Source of the DNA: Alcanivorax jadensis T9
GTDB lineage: Bacteria > Pseudomonadota > Gammaproteobacteria > Pseudomonadales > Alcanivoracaceae
Reading direction: 5' to 3'
Assembly: GCF_000756655.1 (NCBI RefSeq)
Contig: NZ_ARXU01000005.1
Coordinates: 124,001 to 188,000 of the forward strand
Length of the DNA stretch: 64,000 nucleotides
Position numbers and translations under genes: made by a program. The notes under the pieces are model-generated. The model did no database searches. It was not told where the DNA came from and worked only from the letters and a program-made list of their open reading frames with translations. Of the stretch, positions 1-9,450 are shown piece by piece; position 1 is the first letter of the stretch, and every line of letters starts with the position of its first letter.

Positions 1-45
1 GCGGACCGGAACAACGCTACGGTTTCTGTTAAGTACTCTTTTTAA
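1..45 (+). CDS. C-terminal end of a DUF1302-type outer membrane protein (partial)
   Basis: The window opens inside a reading frame that gives ADRNNATVSVKYSF and then TAA. A C-terminal strand ending in phenylalanine is the usual signature of an outer membrane beta-barrel. The gene just downstream is DUF1329, which in proteobacteria commonly follows a DUF1302 barrel, so this is inferred to be the end of that partner. Only 14 residues are visible, so the family call rests on context. Confidence 0.55.
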   Translation, partial: ADRNNATVSVKYSF

Positions 46-90
46 TTTTTTCCGGGTCGGGATTCCGGCCCGTTTATTCGGAGAGCAATC

Positions 91-1497
91 ATGTTGAAGA
101 AATTGACCGCCATGGGCAGCGCGCTTGCGCTGTCACTGAGCGTAGCGGCCAATGTGCAGGCTGCCGTGTCCGCACAGGAAGCGGCAAAGCTGGGCAAGTC
201 CCTGACCCCCTTCGGGGCCAACGTCAGCGGTAACGGCAAAGCCGTGTCCACTGGCCTTGGCATCCCTGATTGGACCGGCGGTATCCAGAAGAAGGATATC
301 CCCAAGGAATATACCCGGCCCGGCCAGCACCATCCGGACCCCTACAAGAATGACAAAGTGGTATTCACCATCACCGCCCAGAACCTGTCCAAATATGCCG
401 ACAAGGTGCCTGATGGTGTGCAGGGTATGCTGAAAACCTACCCGGATACCTTCAAACTCAATGTCTACCCAAGTCACCGCTCTACCTCTGCACCGCAGTG
501 GGTCTACGACAACACCAAGAGCAACGCCACTCGCGCCACTCTGGCGGAAACCGGCGTTGACAAGGCGTTTGGTGGGATTCCTTTCCCGATTCTGAGCGGT
601 AGCAATGAAGACAAAGCACAGCAGGCGATCTGGAACCACATTCTTCGCTGGCGTGGCCTGTATGTGGTGCGTCGTGCTTCCGAAGTAGCGGTGCAGCGTA
701 ACGGTGCCTACTCCCTGATTACTTCCCAGCAGGAAGTGTATTTCCGCTACTACGATCCCAAGTACAACTTCGACAGCCTGGACAACATCATTTTCTACTA
801 CCTGTCCTTCACCAAGGCGCCAGCGCGTTTGGCCGGTGGGGCCGTGTTGGTCCATGAAATGCTGGACCAGAAACAGATGCCGCGTCAGGCCTGGGGTTAT
901 AACGCTGGTCAGCGCCGTGTCCGTCGGGCGCCGAACCTGGCCTATGATACCCCCATCGCTGCTGCTGATGGTCTTCGTACCGCCGATGACACCGATATGT
1001 ATAACGGTGCCCCGGACAAGTACAACTGGAAACTGGTGCATGAAAAGCCGGTGGAAATGTTTATTCCCTATAACAATTACAAGATGGACAGCCCTGACGT
1101 GAAATACGAAACCCTGCTGCAACAGGGCCACGTCAACCCGGACTATCAGCGCTGGGAACTGCACCGTGTATGGGTCGTGGAAGCTAACCTGAAAGAAGGT
1201 GAGCGTCATATCTACGCCAAGCGCCGTTTCTACATTGATGCAGATTCCTGGCAGATCGCCGCCATCGACCAGTACGACCGCCGTGACGAACTGTGGCGCG
1301 TGAGCCTGGCCTACATCAAGAACTACTATGAAGTGCCAACCCAGTGGACCGCGCTGGATGTGTTCCATGATCTGCGTGCCCAGCGTTACCACGTACAGTT
1401 CCTGGATAACGAAGAGCCGTCCATTCTGGATTATAGCCAGCCGGTACCAGATGATCGTTACTTCCATCCGGCCGCATTGCGCCGCCGCGGACGGTAA
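91..1497 (+). CDS. DUF1329 family periplasmic/envelope protein
   Basis: 468 residues. Residues 1-24 form a signal peptide (charged start, hydrophobic core, AxA-type end at VQA), so the protein is exported. The mature part is rich in Tyr, Trp and Asp, with no enzyme motif that I recognise, and the length fits DUF1329. A GGAGAG ribosome binding site lies 6 bases before the ATG. It stands between the end of a DUF1302-like barrel and a YCF48-like/MMPL pair, a grouping seen in many Pseudomonas, Marinobacter and Alcanivorax genomes. The inferred role is a periplasmic carrier or adaptor for a hydrophobic substrate moved by the MMPL pump. The substrate is unknown. Confidence 0.85.
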   Translation: MLKKLTAMGSALALSLSVAANVQAAVSAQEAAKLGKSLTPFGANVSGNGKAVSTGLGIPDWTGGIQKKDIPKEYTRPGQHHPDPYKNDKVVFTITAQNLSKYADKVPDGVQGMLKTYPDTFKLNVYPSHRSTSAPQWVYDNTKSNATRATLAETGVDKAFGGIPFPILSGSNEDKAQQAIWNHILRWRGLYVVRRASEVAVQRNGAYSLITSQQEVYFRYYDPKYNFDSLDNIIFYYLSFTKAPARLAGGAVLVHEMLDQKQMPRQAWGYNAGQRRVRRAPNLAYDTPIAAADGLRTADDTDMYNGAPDKYNWKLVHEKPVEMFIPYNNYKMDSPDVKYETLLQQGHVNPDYQRWELHRVWVVEANLKEGERHIYAKRRFYIDADSWQIAAIDQYDRRDELWRVSLAYIKNYYEVPTQWTALDVFHDLRAQRYHVQFLDNEEPSILDYSQPVPDDRYFHPAALRRRGR

Positions 1498-1541
1498 TGA
1501 CAAGAAAAAGCTGACCGTTTAACGGCACAGCACTGGCAACG

Positions 1542-1593
1542 CGACCGGGAACCGACGGGCCATCATCTAGGGCTCCAAGTCCCCGGTCGTTTT
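1542..1593 (+). terminator. Possible hairpin with T-run between DUF1329 and YCF48 genes
   Basis: CGACCGGG at 1542-1549 pairs with CCCGGTCG at 1582-1589 and is followed by TTTT. The loop is long (about 32 bases), so this may be a weak terminator or attenuator that lowers expression of the downstream YCF48/MMPL genes rather than a true operon end. Confidence 0.3.
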
Positions 1594-1635
1594 GCAATTG
1601 GCTCCGTCAAGGAGCCTTCGGGAAGAGATGGGACA

Positions 1636-2727
1636 ATGAGAAAAACACTTTTGCTGGCTGTTGCAGCCATGCTGTCTGCCCCTTTGCAGGCACAGTTTAT
1701 TGATAACAAGTCGCCGCTGGTTACAGCCAACAACTATCTGGATCTGGCTAACGCCAATGGCCGGATTGTGGCGGTGGGTGACCGCGGCAAAATTCTTTAC
1801 TCCGATGATGATGGGGATCACTGGCAGGCAGCCAAAACCCCTGAAGAGGTGCTGCTGACAGCGGTTTGTTTTGCGGATGCCCGCAACGGCTGGGCCGTGG
1901 GCCATGATGCAGTGGTACTGGGTACCCGTGATGGCGGAGAAAGCTGGACGCTTCAGTACAGCGATCCGCTGGGTGGCAGTGATGATAGCGAGCCGGCTGA
2001 TGAGAGCATGGATGATCTGTCCATGGACGACATCTATGGCGACCCCTATGAGGACGATGCCTACGGGGATGATCTCTACAGCGATGATCCTTACGAGGAA
2101 GCCGCCGCTGCACCCGTCGATACCTCCGGTGCGCCGCTACTAGATGTGCACTGTGAAAGCCGTGACAAGGCAGTGGCAGTGGGTGGTTATGGTTATTATC
2201 TGGAAACCTCCAACGGCGGTGAGACCTGGAACAAACGCACCGCTGCACTGAGTAATAACGATGGTTGGCATCTGTACGGCTTTGCGGCCGCTCCCGCTAG
2301 CAACGATCGCTATCTGGTTGGTGAAAAGGGCGTCATCTTTCGCTCTTCGGACAAGGGCCAGAACTGGGAAGCGTTGACCAGTCCCTATGACGGGACCTTG
2401 TTCGGGGCCACCCCGATATCCGATTACCAGGTGTTGATCTACGGCCTGCAAGGCAATGTGTGGTTAACCGCCAATCGCGGCAGTAGCTGGGCCAAGGTGC
2501 CCACCAAGCTGACCCGTGGTGTGAATGACGGCACGGTACTGGAAGACGGCACGGTGGTGCTGGTTACCAATGCCGGCGGCATTCTCACCAGCCACGATGG
2601 TGGTCAAACCTTCTCCCTGCGGTTCCTTCCGGACCGTGAATCCATCTCCGCAATTTTGCCCCGAAAGGCAGGCGGCGTTCTTGTCGCCGGCCAGGGCGGA
2701 GTGCGTGTGATTGAAGACGTAAAATAA
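1636..2727 (+). CDS. YCF48-related / BNR-repeat beta-propeller, exported
   Basis: 363 residues with a signal peptide (residues 1-20, ending LQA-Q). Repeated blocks such as SxDxGxxWxxxxxP (SDDDGDHWQAAKTP, SSDKGQNWEALTSP, SHDGGQTFSLRFLP) are the BNR/Ycf48 propeller signature. A very acidic Asp/Tyr-rich stretch of about 45 residues (roughly 116-160) interrupts the propeller and is not typical of the family. The gene lies 10 bp upstream of the MMPL pump and is probably co-translated with it. Ycf48 itself helps assemble photosystem II in cyanobacteria. In heterotrophs the family often sits with MMPL pumps and probably acts as an assembly or substrate-handling factor in the periplasm. The function here is inferred. 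Confidence 0.85.
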   Translation: MRKTLLLAVAAMLSAPLQAQFIDNKSPLVTANNYLDLANANGRIVAVGDRGKILYSDDDGDHWQAAKTPEEVLLTAVCFADARNGWAVGHDAVVLGTRDGGESWTLQYSDPLGGSDDSEPADESMDDLSMDDIYGDPYEDDAYGDDLYSDDPYEEAAAAPVDTSGAPLLDVHCESRDKAVAVGGYGYYLETSNGGETWNKRTAALSNNDGWHLYGFAAAPASNDRYLVGEKGVIFRSSDKGQNWEALTSPYDGTLFGATPISDYQVLIYGLQGNVWLTANRGSSWAKVPTKLTRGVNDGTVLEDGTVVLVTNAGGILTSHDGGQTFSLRFLPDRESISAILPRKAGGVLVAGQGGVRVIEDVK

Positions 2728-2737
2728 GGGGCACAGC

Positions 2738-5119
2738 ATGTCAGGTCGTATTTCCAAAACCATTGCCGGCGGGCTGTTTTCCATTCGTCCCGTTGTGCTG
2801 CTGCTGTTTATTGCAGCGACTGTCTTCCTGGGCTTTCAGGCCAGCAAGATTCAGCTTAATACCGATATCCGCAAAATGGTCCCGCTGGGTCATCCCTATA
2901 TCCAGAACTTCCTGGAGCACAAGGATGATATGAGCCTGGGTAACGATGTGCGTGTCATCGTTGCAGAAACCCAGAGTGAGGATATCTTCAATCCTGAGTA
3001 TATGACGGCCCTGAAGGAAATCACCGACGAGGTGTTTGCCCTGGATGGCGTGGATCCCAGCAAAATCAGTTCCCTCTGGACCAGCAATGTACGCTGGAAT
3101 GAGGTAACCGAGCAGGGCTTCCAGGGTGGTGAAGTGATTCCCGCCGGTTACGATGGCAGCGAAGCGACGCTCGAAGATCTGCGCACCAATGTGCTTCGCT
3201 CAGGCCAGGTTGGCCGTCTGGTGGCGGATAACTTCCAGTCCAGTGTGGTGCATGCCCATTTGCTGGATGCGCTGGGTGAAAACGGCGTGGATATTCCCGT
3301 GCTGGCAGCGCGTCTTGAAGAGATTCGTGCTACCTATCAGGACAAGTATCCCAACGTTCGAATCCATATCGTCGGCCTGGCCAAAAAAGCCGGTGATGTG
3401 ATGGCCGCCGCAGAAGAAGTGGCCATGTTCTTCTTCTTCACTCTGGCTCTGATTGCAGTACTGCTGCTGCTGGATACCCGCTGTTTGCGCAGTGCAATGA
3501 CAGTGACCGTTTGCTCTTTTGTGGCGGTTATCTGGCAATTGGGGATTGTCAGTACGCTGGGCTTCACCATTGATCCTTATTCGATGCTGGTGCCGTTCCT
3601 GGTGTTTGCCATTGCGGTCTCCCATGGTGTGCAGATCGTCAACACCCTGGCGAACTACGCTGCAGAAGGGCAGACCCCACTGGATGCGGCGCGTAATACC
3701 TTCCAGTCCTTGTATGTACCGGGCATGGTGGCGCTGGTGTCAGATGCCATCGGCTTCCTGACGCTCTATATCATCGATGTGGGCGTGATCCGGGAACTGG
3801 CCATGGCGGCCAGTATCGGGGTGGCGGTGATTATCATCACCAACCTGATTGTGGTGCCGATGGTGCTTTCCTACCTGGGTGTCAGCGGTGCATCAGTGCG
3901 CAAGATTCAGGCGGGAGAGAAGAAAGAGCACCCGCTGGCCGGGCTGTTTGCCCGCTTTACCCGTAAGCCTTTGGCGGCTCTCTCCATTGTGATCGCAGTG
4001 GCCGGTTACGGGGTGGGCATCTACATGAGCCAGGATCTGAAAATCGGTGATCTGGACAAAGGTGCACCAGAGCTCTGGCCGGACCCGTGTGAAGAAATGG
4101 ATTGCCCGCGCGGTTATGAACCCAAGCCCCGCTATCGCTATAACCACGACGTGAATTTCCTGGTGTCCAACTACTCTGTCAGTGCGGATGTGCTGGTAGT
4201 GATGGGCAAGACGCCGGTGGAGTCCTGTAACACCTATCCCGCCATGCAGACCGTGGATGATTTGTCCTGGACCCTGCGCAATGTGGAGGGAGTGCAGGAT
4301 GTTGTTACCATCTCGTCGGCAACTAAACTGATCTCCACCAACATGAATGAAGGCTCCCTGAAATGGGCTACCATTTCCCGGGACCAGTATGCGCTCAACA
4401 ATGTCATGAGCTTCATGCCGGACAGCCTCTACAATCTGGACTGTTCCCTGGCCCCGGTGTACGTGTTCCTGGATGACCACAAGGCGGAAACCCTGGACCG
4501 TGTGACCGCAGCGGTGGCCGATTTCGCCGAGAAGCGGAACAATGAAGAGGTTATCGAGTTCAAGCTGGCGTCAGGTAATGCTGGCGTGGAAGCCGCCACC
4601 AACCAGACCATCGAGGCCAATCAGTATCCCATGCTTGCCCTGGTGTACGCGGTGGTATCGATTCTGGTGCTGATCGCCTTCCGCTCCATTCGTGCGGTGA
4701 TCTGTATCATCGTGCCGCTGGGGCTGACTTCCATCCTTTGCCAGGCGCTGATGGCGCATCTGGGCATTGGCGTGAAAGTGGCGACCCTGCCGGTGATTGC
4801 TCTGGGCGTCGGTATCGGTGTGGATTACGGGATTTATATCTACAGCAAACTGGCTCATTACCTGAAACAGGGTATGGATCTGGAATCCGCCTACCGGGAA
4901 ACTCTCAAGACTACAGGCAAGGCGGTGGCCTTTACGGGCATCACCCTGGCCGTGGGCGTGATCTTCTGGGCATTCAGTTCCATCAAGTTCCAGGCGGATA
5001 TGGGCATCCTGCTGACCTTCATGTTCCTGTGGAACATGATCGGTGCCCTGTGGCTGCTGCCCGCTCTGGGCTGCTTCCTGCTCAAGCCTGATGCGGCCCG
5101 CGCTCGTCAGAACAGCTAA
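2738..5119 (+). CDS. MMPL/RND-superfamily transporter
   Basis: 793 residues. There is an N-terminal membrane segment near residues 18-35, a large periplasmic loop, a block of membrane helices (about 225-390), a second membrane segment near 415 followed by a second periplasmic loop, and a closing helix block (about 630-785). This internally duplicated layout is the RND/MMPL plan, with GxxxD-type residues in the helix blocks (GVGIGVDYGIY near 690). RND pumps use the proton gradient to move hydrophobic molecules or lipids out of the inner membrane. The gene is the last of the DUF1302-DUF1329-YCF48-MMPL set and is followed by a strong terminator. Cys-containing stretches in the second loop (PDPCEEMDCPRG) may form a disulfide. 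The substrate cannot be read from sequence. Confidence 0.9.
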   Translation: MSGRISKTIAGGLFSIRPVVLLLFIAATVFLGFQASKIQLNTDIRKMVPLGHPYIQNFLEHKDDMSLGNDVRVIVAETQSEDIFNPEYMTALKEITDEVFALDGVDPSKISSLWTSNVRWNEVTEQGFQGGEVIPAGYDGSEATLEDLRTNVLRSGQVGRLVADNFQSSVVHAHLLDALGENGVDIPVLAARLEEIRATYQDKYPNVRIHIVGLAKKAGDVMAAAEEVAMFFFFTLALIAVLLLLDTRCLRSAMTVTVCSFVAVIWQLGIVSTLGFTIDPYSMLVPFLVFAIAVSHGVQIVNTLANYAAEGQTPLDAARNTFQSLYVPGMVALVSDAIGFLTLYIIDVGVIRELAMAASIGVAVIIITNLIVVPMVLSYLGVSGASVRKIQAGEKKEHPLAGLFARFTRKPLAALSIVIAVAGYGVGIYMSQDLKIGDLDKGAPELWPDPCEEMDCPRGYEPKPRYRYNHDVNFLVSNYSVSADVLVVMGKTPVESCNTYPAMQTVDDLSWTLRNVEGVQDVVTISSATKLISTNMNEGSLKWATISRDQYALNNVMSFMPDSLYNLDCSLAPVYVFLDDHKAETLDRVTAAVADFAEKRNNEEVIEFKLASGNAGVEAATNQTIEANQYPMLALVYAVVSILVLIAFRSIRAVICIIVPLGLTSILCQALMAHLGIGVKVATLPVIALGVGIGVDYGIYIYSKLAHYLKQGMDLESAYRETLKTTGKAVAFTGITLAVGVIFWAFSSIKFQADMGILLTFMFLWNMIGALWLLPALGCFLLKPDAARARQNS

Positions 5120-5150
5120 CTGACGCGCTGGTTTCTGTTGGTTATTTTCA

Positions 5151-5176
5151 AGCCCGGCTCTGCCGGGCTTTTTTTG
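5151..5176 (+). terminator. Rho-independent terminator after the MMPL gene
   Basis: AGCCCGGC, loop TCT, GCCGGGCT, then a run of Ts. This closes the envelope export operon. Confidence 0.9.
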
Positions 5177-5312
5177 TATTGGTAAAGTCTGGGCTATCTG
5201 GCAAACCCCCTGGTTCAGTTGGAGCCTTTTTCACAAGGCGAAGATTCCCGCCCAGCCAGATTCTCTAAGGCGGCGCGAGCTCGTACTACCCCAGGCTGTC
5301 CGACACAAAACA

Positions 5313-5341
5313 TCGAAGTGACGGGGTAGCTTGGCTATAAT
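5313..5341 (+). promoter_or_regulatory. Likely pyrD promoter
   Basis: A perfect TATAAT lies at 5336-5341, about 30 bases before the pyrD ATG. The region 17 bases upstream (TCGAAG) is a poor -35 match, so the call rests on the -10 box and position. The implied leader is only about 20-25 nt. Confidence 0.45.
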
Positions 5342-5371
5342 GCCGGCCATTATCACAATCCGGGTTGTCCC

Positions 5372-6382
5372 ATGCTGTACTCCCTTGCTCGCCCTCTGCT
5401 GTTTTCCTTGTCTGAAGAACATGCCCATGAGCTGACTCTGGCCATGCTGCGCAAGCGGGCGGGCAAACTGTGGCCAGGCAGTGTGCCGGCATCCCCGCGG
5501 GAAGTGATGGGCATTGAATTCCCCAATCCGGTGGGCCTGGCAGCGGGCCTGGACAAGAACGGTGACTGCATAGATGGTCTGGCGGATCTGGGTTTCGGTT
5601 TTATCGAGGTGGGCACGGTAACCCCGCGTCCGCAGCCGGGTAACCCCCAGCCCCGCCTGTTCCGTCTGCCCAGCGCCGAGGCGCTGATCAACCGCATGGG
5701 GTTCAACAATCTGGGGGTGGACTATCTGGTCGGTGCGGTTAAACAGAGCCGCTACAAGGGCGTGCTGGGTATCAATATCGGCAAGAACAAGGACACCCCG
5801 GTGGAAGACGCGGTTCAGGATTACCTGAGCTGTCAGCAGAAAGTCCACGCCTATGGGTCCTACCTGGTGGTGAATGTCTCCTCACCGAATACTCCCGGCC
5901 TGCGTAGCCTCCAGCACGGCGACGCGCTGAATGCATTGCTTGGCACCTTGCGCGAAGCTCAGACCCGTCTGGATGCGCAGCATCGTCGTCGGGTACCGTT
6001 GGTAATCAAGATTGCTCCGGACAACAGTGAAGAAGAGCTGCAGGCCATGGGCGAAGCGTTTGTGCAGCACGGCATCGACGGTGTTTGTGTGGGTAACACC
6101 ACCCTGTCTCGCGAAGGGGTACAGGGGCTCCCCAAGTTCGATGAGCAGGGTGGCCTTAGCGGTGCCCCCCTGAAACCCATTGCCAACCAGGCACTGGCTA
6201 CAATGAGCCAGACCCTGAAAGGGCGAATCCCGATAATCGGGGTAGGGGGTATCAATAGTGCCGCGGACGCGCTGGAGAAGCAGCAGCTGGGCGCCGACCT
6301 GGTACAGATTTACAGCGGCTTGATCTATCAGGGGCCGGGCTTGATCGGCGATATCGCCCGCGCCTGGCCCAAAGCTATCTAA
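5372..6382 (+). CDS. pyrD: Dihydroorotate dehydrogenase (quinone), class 2
   Basis: 336 residues, the usual length for class 2 PyrD. It oxidises dihydroorotate to orotate in pyrimidine synthesis, passing electrons through FMN to the quinone pool at the inner membrane. The N-terminal helix region ([13 protein letters not shown]) is the membrane-association segment of class 2. Visible motifs include [20 protein letters not shown], the [11 protein letters not shown] block with the catalytic Ser, KIAPD, and the C-terminal [19 protein letters not shown]-phosphate site. It is followed by rmf on the other strand and rlmL, the same order as in Pseudomonas. Confidence 0.97.
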   Translation: MLYSLARPLLFSLSEEHAHELTLAMLRKRAGKLWPGSVPASPREVMGIEFPNPVGLAAGLDKNGDCIDGLADLGFGFIEVGTVTPRPQPGNPQPRLFRLPSAEALINRMGFNNLGVDYLVGAVKQSRYKGVLGINIGKNKDTPVEDAVQDYLSCQQKVHAYGSYLVVNVSSPNTPGLRSLQHGDALNALLGTLREAQTRLDAQHRRRVPLVIKIAPDNSEEELQAMGEAFVQHGIDGVCVGNTTLSREGVQGLPKFDEQGGLSGAPLKPIANQALATMSQTLKGRIPIIGVGGINSAADALEKQQLGADLVQIYSGLIYQGPGLIGDIARAWPKAI

Positions 6383-6458
6383 CTAAGCTAAGAGCTATGC
6401 TGCTTGGATAGGGAAGGTCTGGAAAGTTCCGAGCCTTCGTGATTTCTTACGAAGCCGC

Positions 6459-6518
6459 TGTAGGAGCCCATGCTTGCATGGCGAACCGTGCGAAGCACGA
6501 CATCGTCCGAAGGACGAT
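6459..6518. repeat. REP-like interspersed element (variant copy)
   Basis: Starts TGTAGGAGCCCATGCTTGCATGGCGAAC and continues with small hairpins (CGTGC-GAA-GCACG and ATCGTCC-GAA-GGACGAT). The same core recurs near 16301, 20225 and 58395, so it belongs to a dispersed intergenic family. It lies downstream of pyrD between convergent genes, the usual place for REP elements. Confidence 0.75.
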
Positions 6519-6539
6519 CAAAGCTAGAAGCTGGAAATT

Positions 6540-6562
6540 AAAAAGGGCCCGGGAGGGGCCCT
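6540..6562 (-). terminator. Rho-independent terminator of rmf
   Basis: Read on the minus strand: GGGCCCC, TCCC, GGGCCC, then TTTTT. It lies about 50 bases beyond the rmf stop codon. Confidence 0.75.
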
Positions 6563-6611
6563 GTGAGTCGGCGCTTGATGCGCCGGCGGGGTGTTGAACG
6601 GGTTTAAGGTG

Positions 6612-6818
6612 TTAGCCGATATTTTTCAGGTTCTGAATGCTGGATACCCCCAGCATCCCATGTGCGAAATCGGTGCGACCTTCGCGCCAGCCGCCCATCC
6701 AGTTGGTGCGTGCACTGAGGGCGCCAAACGGGCATTCCTCACGAGATTTTCCATCCAGGCCGGCGTTGTATCCCCGGCTGTAGGCGCGGTCGTCTTTGTT
6801 TCTTTTTTGTCGCTTCAT
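6612..6818 (-). CDS. rmf: Ribosome modulation factor
   Basis: 68 residues starting MKRQKRNKDDRAYSRGYNAG, with the RMF core CPFGALSARTNWMGGWREGR. RMF binds 70S ribosomes and drives formation of inactive 100S dimers in stationary phase. The ATG at 6816-6818 is chosen over an upstream in-frame GTG because AAGGGA lies at good spacing before it and because known RMFs begin MKRQKR. The C-terminal tail (about 12 residues longer than E. coli RMF) is like that of pseudomonads. It is divergent from rlmL, with a 252-bp shared upstream region. In that space I see no clear promoter beyond AT-rich patches. Confidence 0.95.
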   Translation of the reverse strand: MKRQKRNKDDRAYSRGYNAGLDGKSREECPFGALSARTNWMGGWREGRTDFAHGMLGVSSIQNLKNIG

Positions 6819-7070
6819 AGACGCTTTCCCTTTCACAGATAGCGGTAGTGAAAATGACCCCTGGCAGAGAACAAGGCCAGTTATTGGGGTCGACTCATTC
6901 AGTATGGGAAAGCGCTGGGGTAGTGTCGAATATCATGTAGCAATATGGTTCGTGCCTGTTAAGCATATGACGTATAAAGGACAGCTTGACGACGATTTGT
7001 GTAACGCATTGAAAGTTAAATAGTTAATTTTACCGTTACGCATAAAACAGTCACTTACGAGGTATCAGTA

Positions 7071-9182
7071 ATGGAATTTGTGGCCACCAGCATGCCCGGT
7101 ATCGCCGAGTTGCTGGCCGATGAACTGTCGTCACTGGGCATATCGGTAACAGAAACCGGTCGTGCCCATGTGGCATTTACCGGCGGTACCGCGGATGCAC
7201 TTCGGGTCTGCCTGTGGTCGCGGCTGGCGGAACGGGTGCTGTTGTCCCTGGCGACCCTCGGGGTCACCCCGGATATCGCACCGGAAAAGCTGGCTGCCAG
7301 CCAGGACTGGCTGTCTCTGGTGGGCAATGATGCGCCGCTGCATATCCATCTTGAGCACGGACCGGGTGTTCGTGGTGATAACCGCATCAGCACCAAGCGC
7401 TTTATTCAGGCCCTGCCACCACAATTCACGGTATCCCGGGATGCCCGTGGCAGTTGCTGTATCCGTGCCCGGCTGGATCCCAATGAAGCCCATCTGTGGC
7501 TGGATCTGGCCGGCGATCCCTTGCATCGGCGTGGTTACCGGTTGGCCGGTGGTCGGGCGCCGCTTCGCGAAACTCTTGGCGCAGCCATGCTGTGGGCCGC
7601 CGGCTGGCGCCAGGGCAATCATCCGGCAGTGTTAATGGACCCGTTTTGCGGCTCCGGCACCCTGTTGATAGAAGCCGCGCAGATCGCCGCCGGCTGGGCA
7701 GCGGGTGCCCAGCGCCAGCATTATGGTTTCCAGCAGTGGCGGGCGTGTCGCCGTCAGCTCTGGCAGGATGCCATGGAGGAGGCCGCCGAAAGCGCCCGCC
7801 AGCCGCTTCCTGAGATGTCCCTGAAGGGATTCGACGTGGACGGCCGGGCTATCCAGCTGGCCCAGCAGAATGCCGAGCGGGCGGGGGTTCGTCAGGCCAT
7901 TCATTTTGAACGTCGGGAACTGGGCGCCCTGCGTTCCCGGGATTTTGCCGATCAGGGCCTGTTAGTAGCTAACCCGCCCTGGGGCGAGCGTCTGGATGAG
8001 CAGCAACAAGCTGGCTGGCTGCATTTCGCCCTGGGCCGGTTGCTGGCCAAACTGGCGCCGAACTGGCAAGCGGTGTTGTTGGGCGCCGACGCGGAAGTGA
8101 TGGATCGCTCCGGTATGGATCTGCAGAGCCAGTGGCGACTGAAGAACGGGCCGTTCAATAACTTCATTCGTCTGTACCACTCTCGCCAGCCAGCGCAAGT
8201 GGAGGTGGTGACGATTGCTGAGTCATCCGCCTTCGAGGTGCCGGAAGGGGCCCAGCCGCTGGTGAACCGCCTGCGCAAGAATGGCAAACACCTGCGCCGC
8301 TGGCTGGAACGCGAAGATATCCAGTGCTATCGCCTCTACGATCGGGATCTGCCCGAGTTCAATGTGGCCGTGGATATCTATGGCGATCAGGTACTGGTGC
8401 AGGAATTCAAGGCGCCGAAAACCGTGGACCCGGAGAAGGCCAAACAGCGACGGGATCTGGCAGTGACCGCTGTTCGCGCGGCCCTGGGTGTACATCGCGA
8501 ACAGGTGCACCTGCGAACCCGGGAGCGTCAGAAAGGCAATCAGCAGTACCAAAAGCTGGATGGCCAGGGGCGTTACCGGTTGGTGCGAGAAGGCCAGGCT
8601 CAGCTGCTCATCAACCTGCAGGACTATCTGGACACGGGTCTGTTCCTCGATCACCGTCCCACGCGGCTGAAAATTGCCGAGGAAGCCAGCGGCAAGCGCT
8701 TCCTCAACCTGTTTGCCTACACCGGCTCGGCCACCGTGCATGCGGCTGTTGGCGGCGCCAAGCGCACTGTTACCGTGGATGCTTCCAAGCGCTATCTGGA
8801 ATGGGCAGCCTGCAATCTGGCCGCCAACGGCTTCTCCACCGAGCAGCATGAGCTGGTGCGCGCCGATACCATGCGCTGGCTGGACGAATGCCAGGAACAG
8901 TTCGATCTGGTGTTCTGTGATCCTCCGACCTTTTCCAACAATAAGTCGCGCAGTGACTTCGTGGTGGAAGAGCACCATGGGGAGTTGATCCGCAAGATCA
9001 TGCGTCGGCTGGAGCCGGGCGGGGTACTGTATTTTTCCTGCAACTACCGGCGTTTCCAGCTCGACCCGAGTATCAGCAAATGGTATCAGGTAGAAGATAT
9101 TTCCCGCTGGAGCATCCCGGAAGATTTTCGCCGCAATGACAAGATTCATGTCTGCTATGCCATTCGGCATGTGGAGGACTGA
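7071..9182 (+). CDS. rlmL: Bifunctional 23S rRNA methyltransferase RlmKL
   Basis: 703 residues, the full length of the fused enzyme. The N-terminal THUMP region (about 45-150) precedes the m2G2445 methyltransferase half with DPFCGSGTLLIEAAQ (about 189) and NPPWGER (about 303). The C-terminal RlmK half (m7G2069) has LNLFAYTGSATVHAA (about 545) and the CDPPTFSNNK motif (about 618). Both halves appear intact. The enzyme modifies helix 74 of 23S rRNA during 50S assembly. The stop codon overlaps the start of the next gene by one base (TGATG), so the two are translationally coupled. Confidence 0.97.
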   Translation: MEFVATSMPGIAELLADELSSLGISVTETGRAHVAFTGGTADALRVCLWSRLAERVLLSLATLGVTPDIAPEKLAASQDWLSLVGNDAPLHIHLEHGPGVRGDNRISTKRFIQALPPQFTVSRDARGSCCIRARLDPNEAHLWLDLAGDPLHRRGYRLAGGRAPLRETLGAAMLWAAGWRQGNHPAVLMDPFCGSGTLLIEAAQIAAGWAAGAQRQHYGFQQWRACRRQLWQDAMEEAAESARQPLPEMSLKGFDVDGRAIQLAQQNAERAGVRQAIHFERRELGALRSRDFADQGLLVANPPWGERLDEQQQAGWLHFALGRLLAKLAPNWQAVLLGADAEVMDRSGMDLQSQWRLKNGPFNNFIRLYHSRQPAQVEVVTIAESSAFEVPEGAQPLVNRLRKNGKHLRRWLEREDIQCYRLYDRDLPEFNVAVDIYGDQVLVQEFKAPKTVDPEKAKQRRDLAVTAVRAALGVHREQVHLRTRERQKGNQQYQKLDGQGRYRLVREGQAQLLINLQDYLDTGLFLDHRPTRLKIAEEASGKRFLNLFAYTGSATVHAAVGGAKRTVTVDASKRYLEWAACNLAANGFSTEQHELVRADTMRWLDECQEQFDLVFCDPPTFSNNKSRSDFVVEEHHGELIRKIMRRLEPGGVLYFSCNYRRFQLDPSISKWYQVEDISRWSIPEDFRRNDKIHVCYAIRHVED

Positions 9183-9406
9183 TGAGCGTAGTGCTTTATA
9201 CCACGGTGGGCTGTCACCTCTGTGAACAGGCCTGTGAACTGGTCGCCATGGTGTCACCGGACCTTACGCTGACACTGGTTGATGTGGCCGAGGACGATGA
9301 GCTGCTGGCCCGCTATGGCGAACGCATTCCCGTGCTGATGAAAGAGGGGCGGGAGCTGGGTTGGCCATTCGGTCTACTGGATGTGCAGCAGTTTCTGGCA
9401 GGCTGA
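9182..9406 (+). CDS. Glutaredoxin-like (DUF836) small thioredoxin-fold protein
   Basis: 74 residues. It starts MSVVLYTTVGCHLCEQA, with a CxxC (CHLC) redox motif after the first beta strand, then a cis-Pro segment (ERIPVLM). This is the small glutaredoxin-like DUF836 family, which is thought to be a cytoplasmic thiol-disulfide protein of unknown partner. It is coupled to rlmL by a one-base overlap. Confidence 0.85.
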   Translation: MSVVLYTTVGCHLCEQACELVAMVSPDLTLTLVDVAEDDELLARYGERIPVLMKEGRELGWPFGLLDVQQFLAG

Positions 9407-9450
9407 GTGATTGATGCGGGCTTCACAGCGGCAAGATCATCATTGCTGTT

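Noticed and set aside
133-1503. 456-residue open frame antisense to the DUF1329 gene
   Set aside because: It mirrors the codon pattern of the sense gene, has no family motif, and the sense gene has a signal peptide and ribosome site.
6591-6842. 83-residue plus-strand frame over rmf
   Set aside because: rmf on the minus strand matches a known protein with a ribosome site.
8223-9257. 344-residue antisense frame in rlmL
   Set aside because: It lies wholly within a clear RlmKL half with intact motifs; shadow frame.
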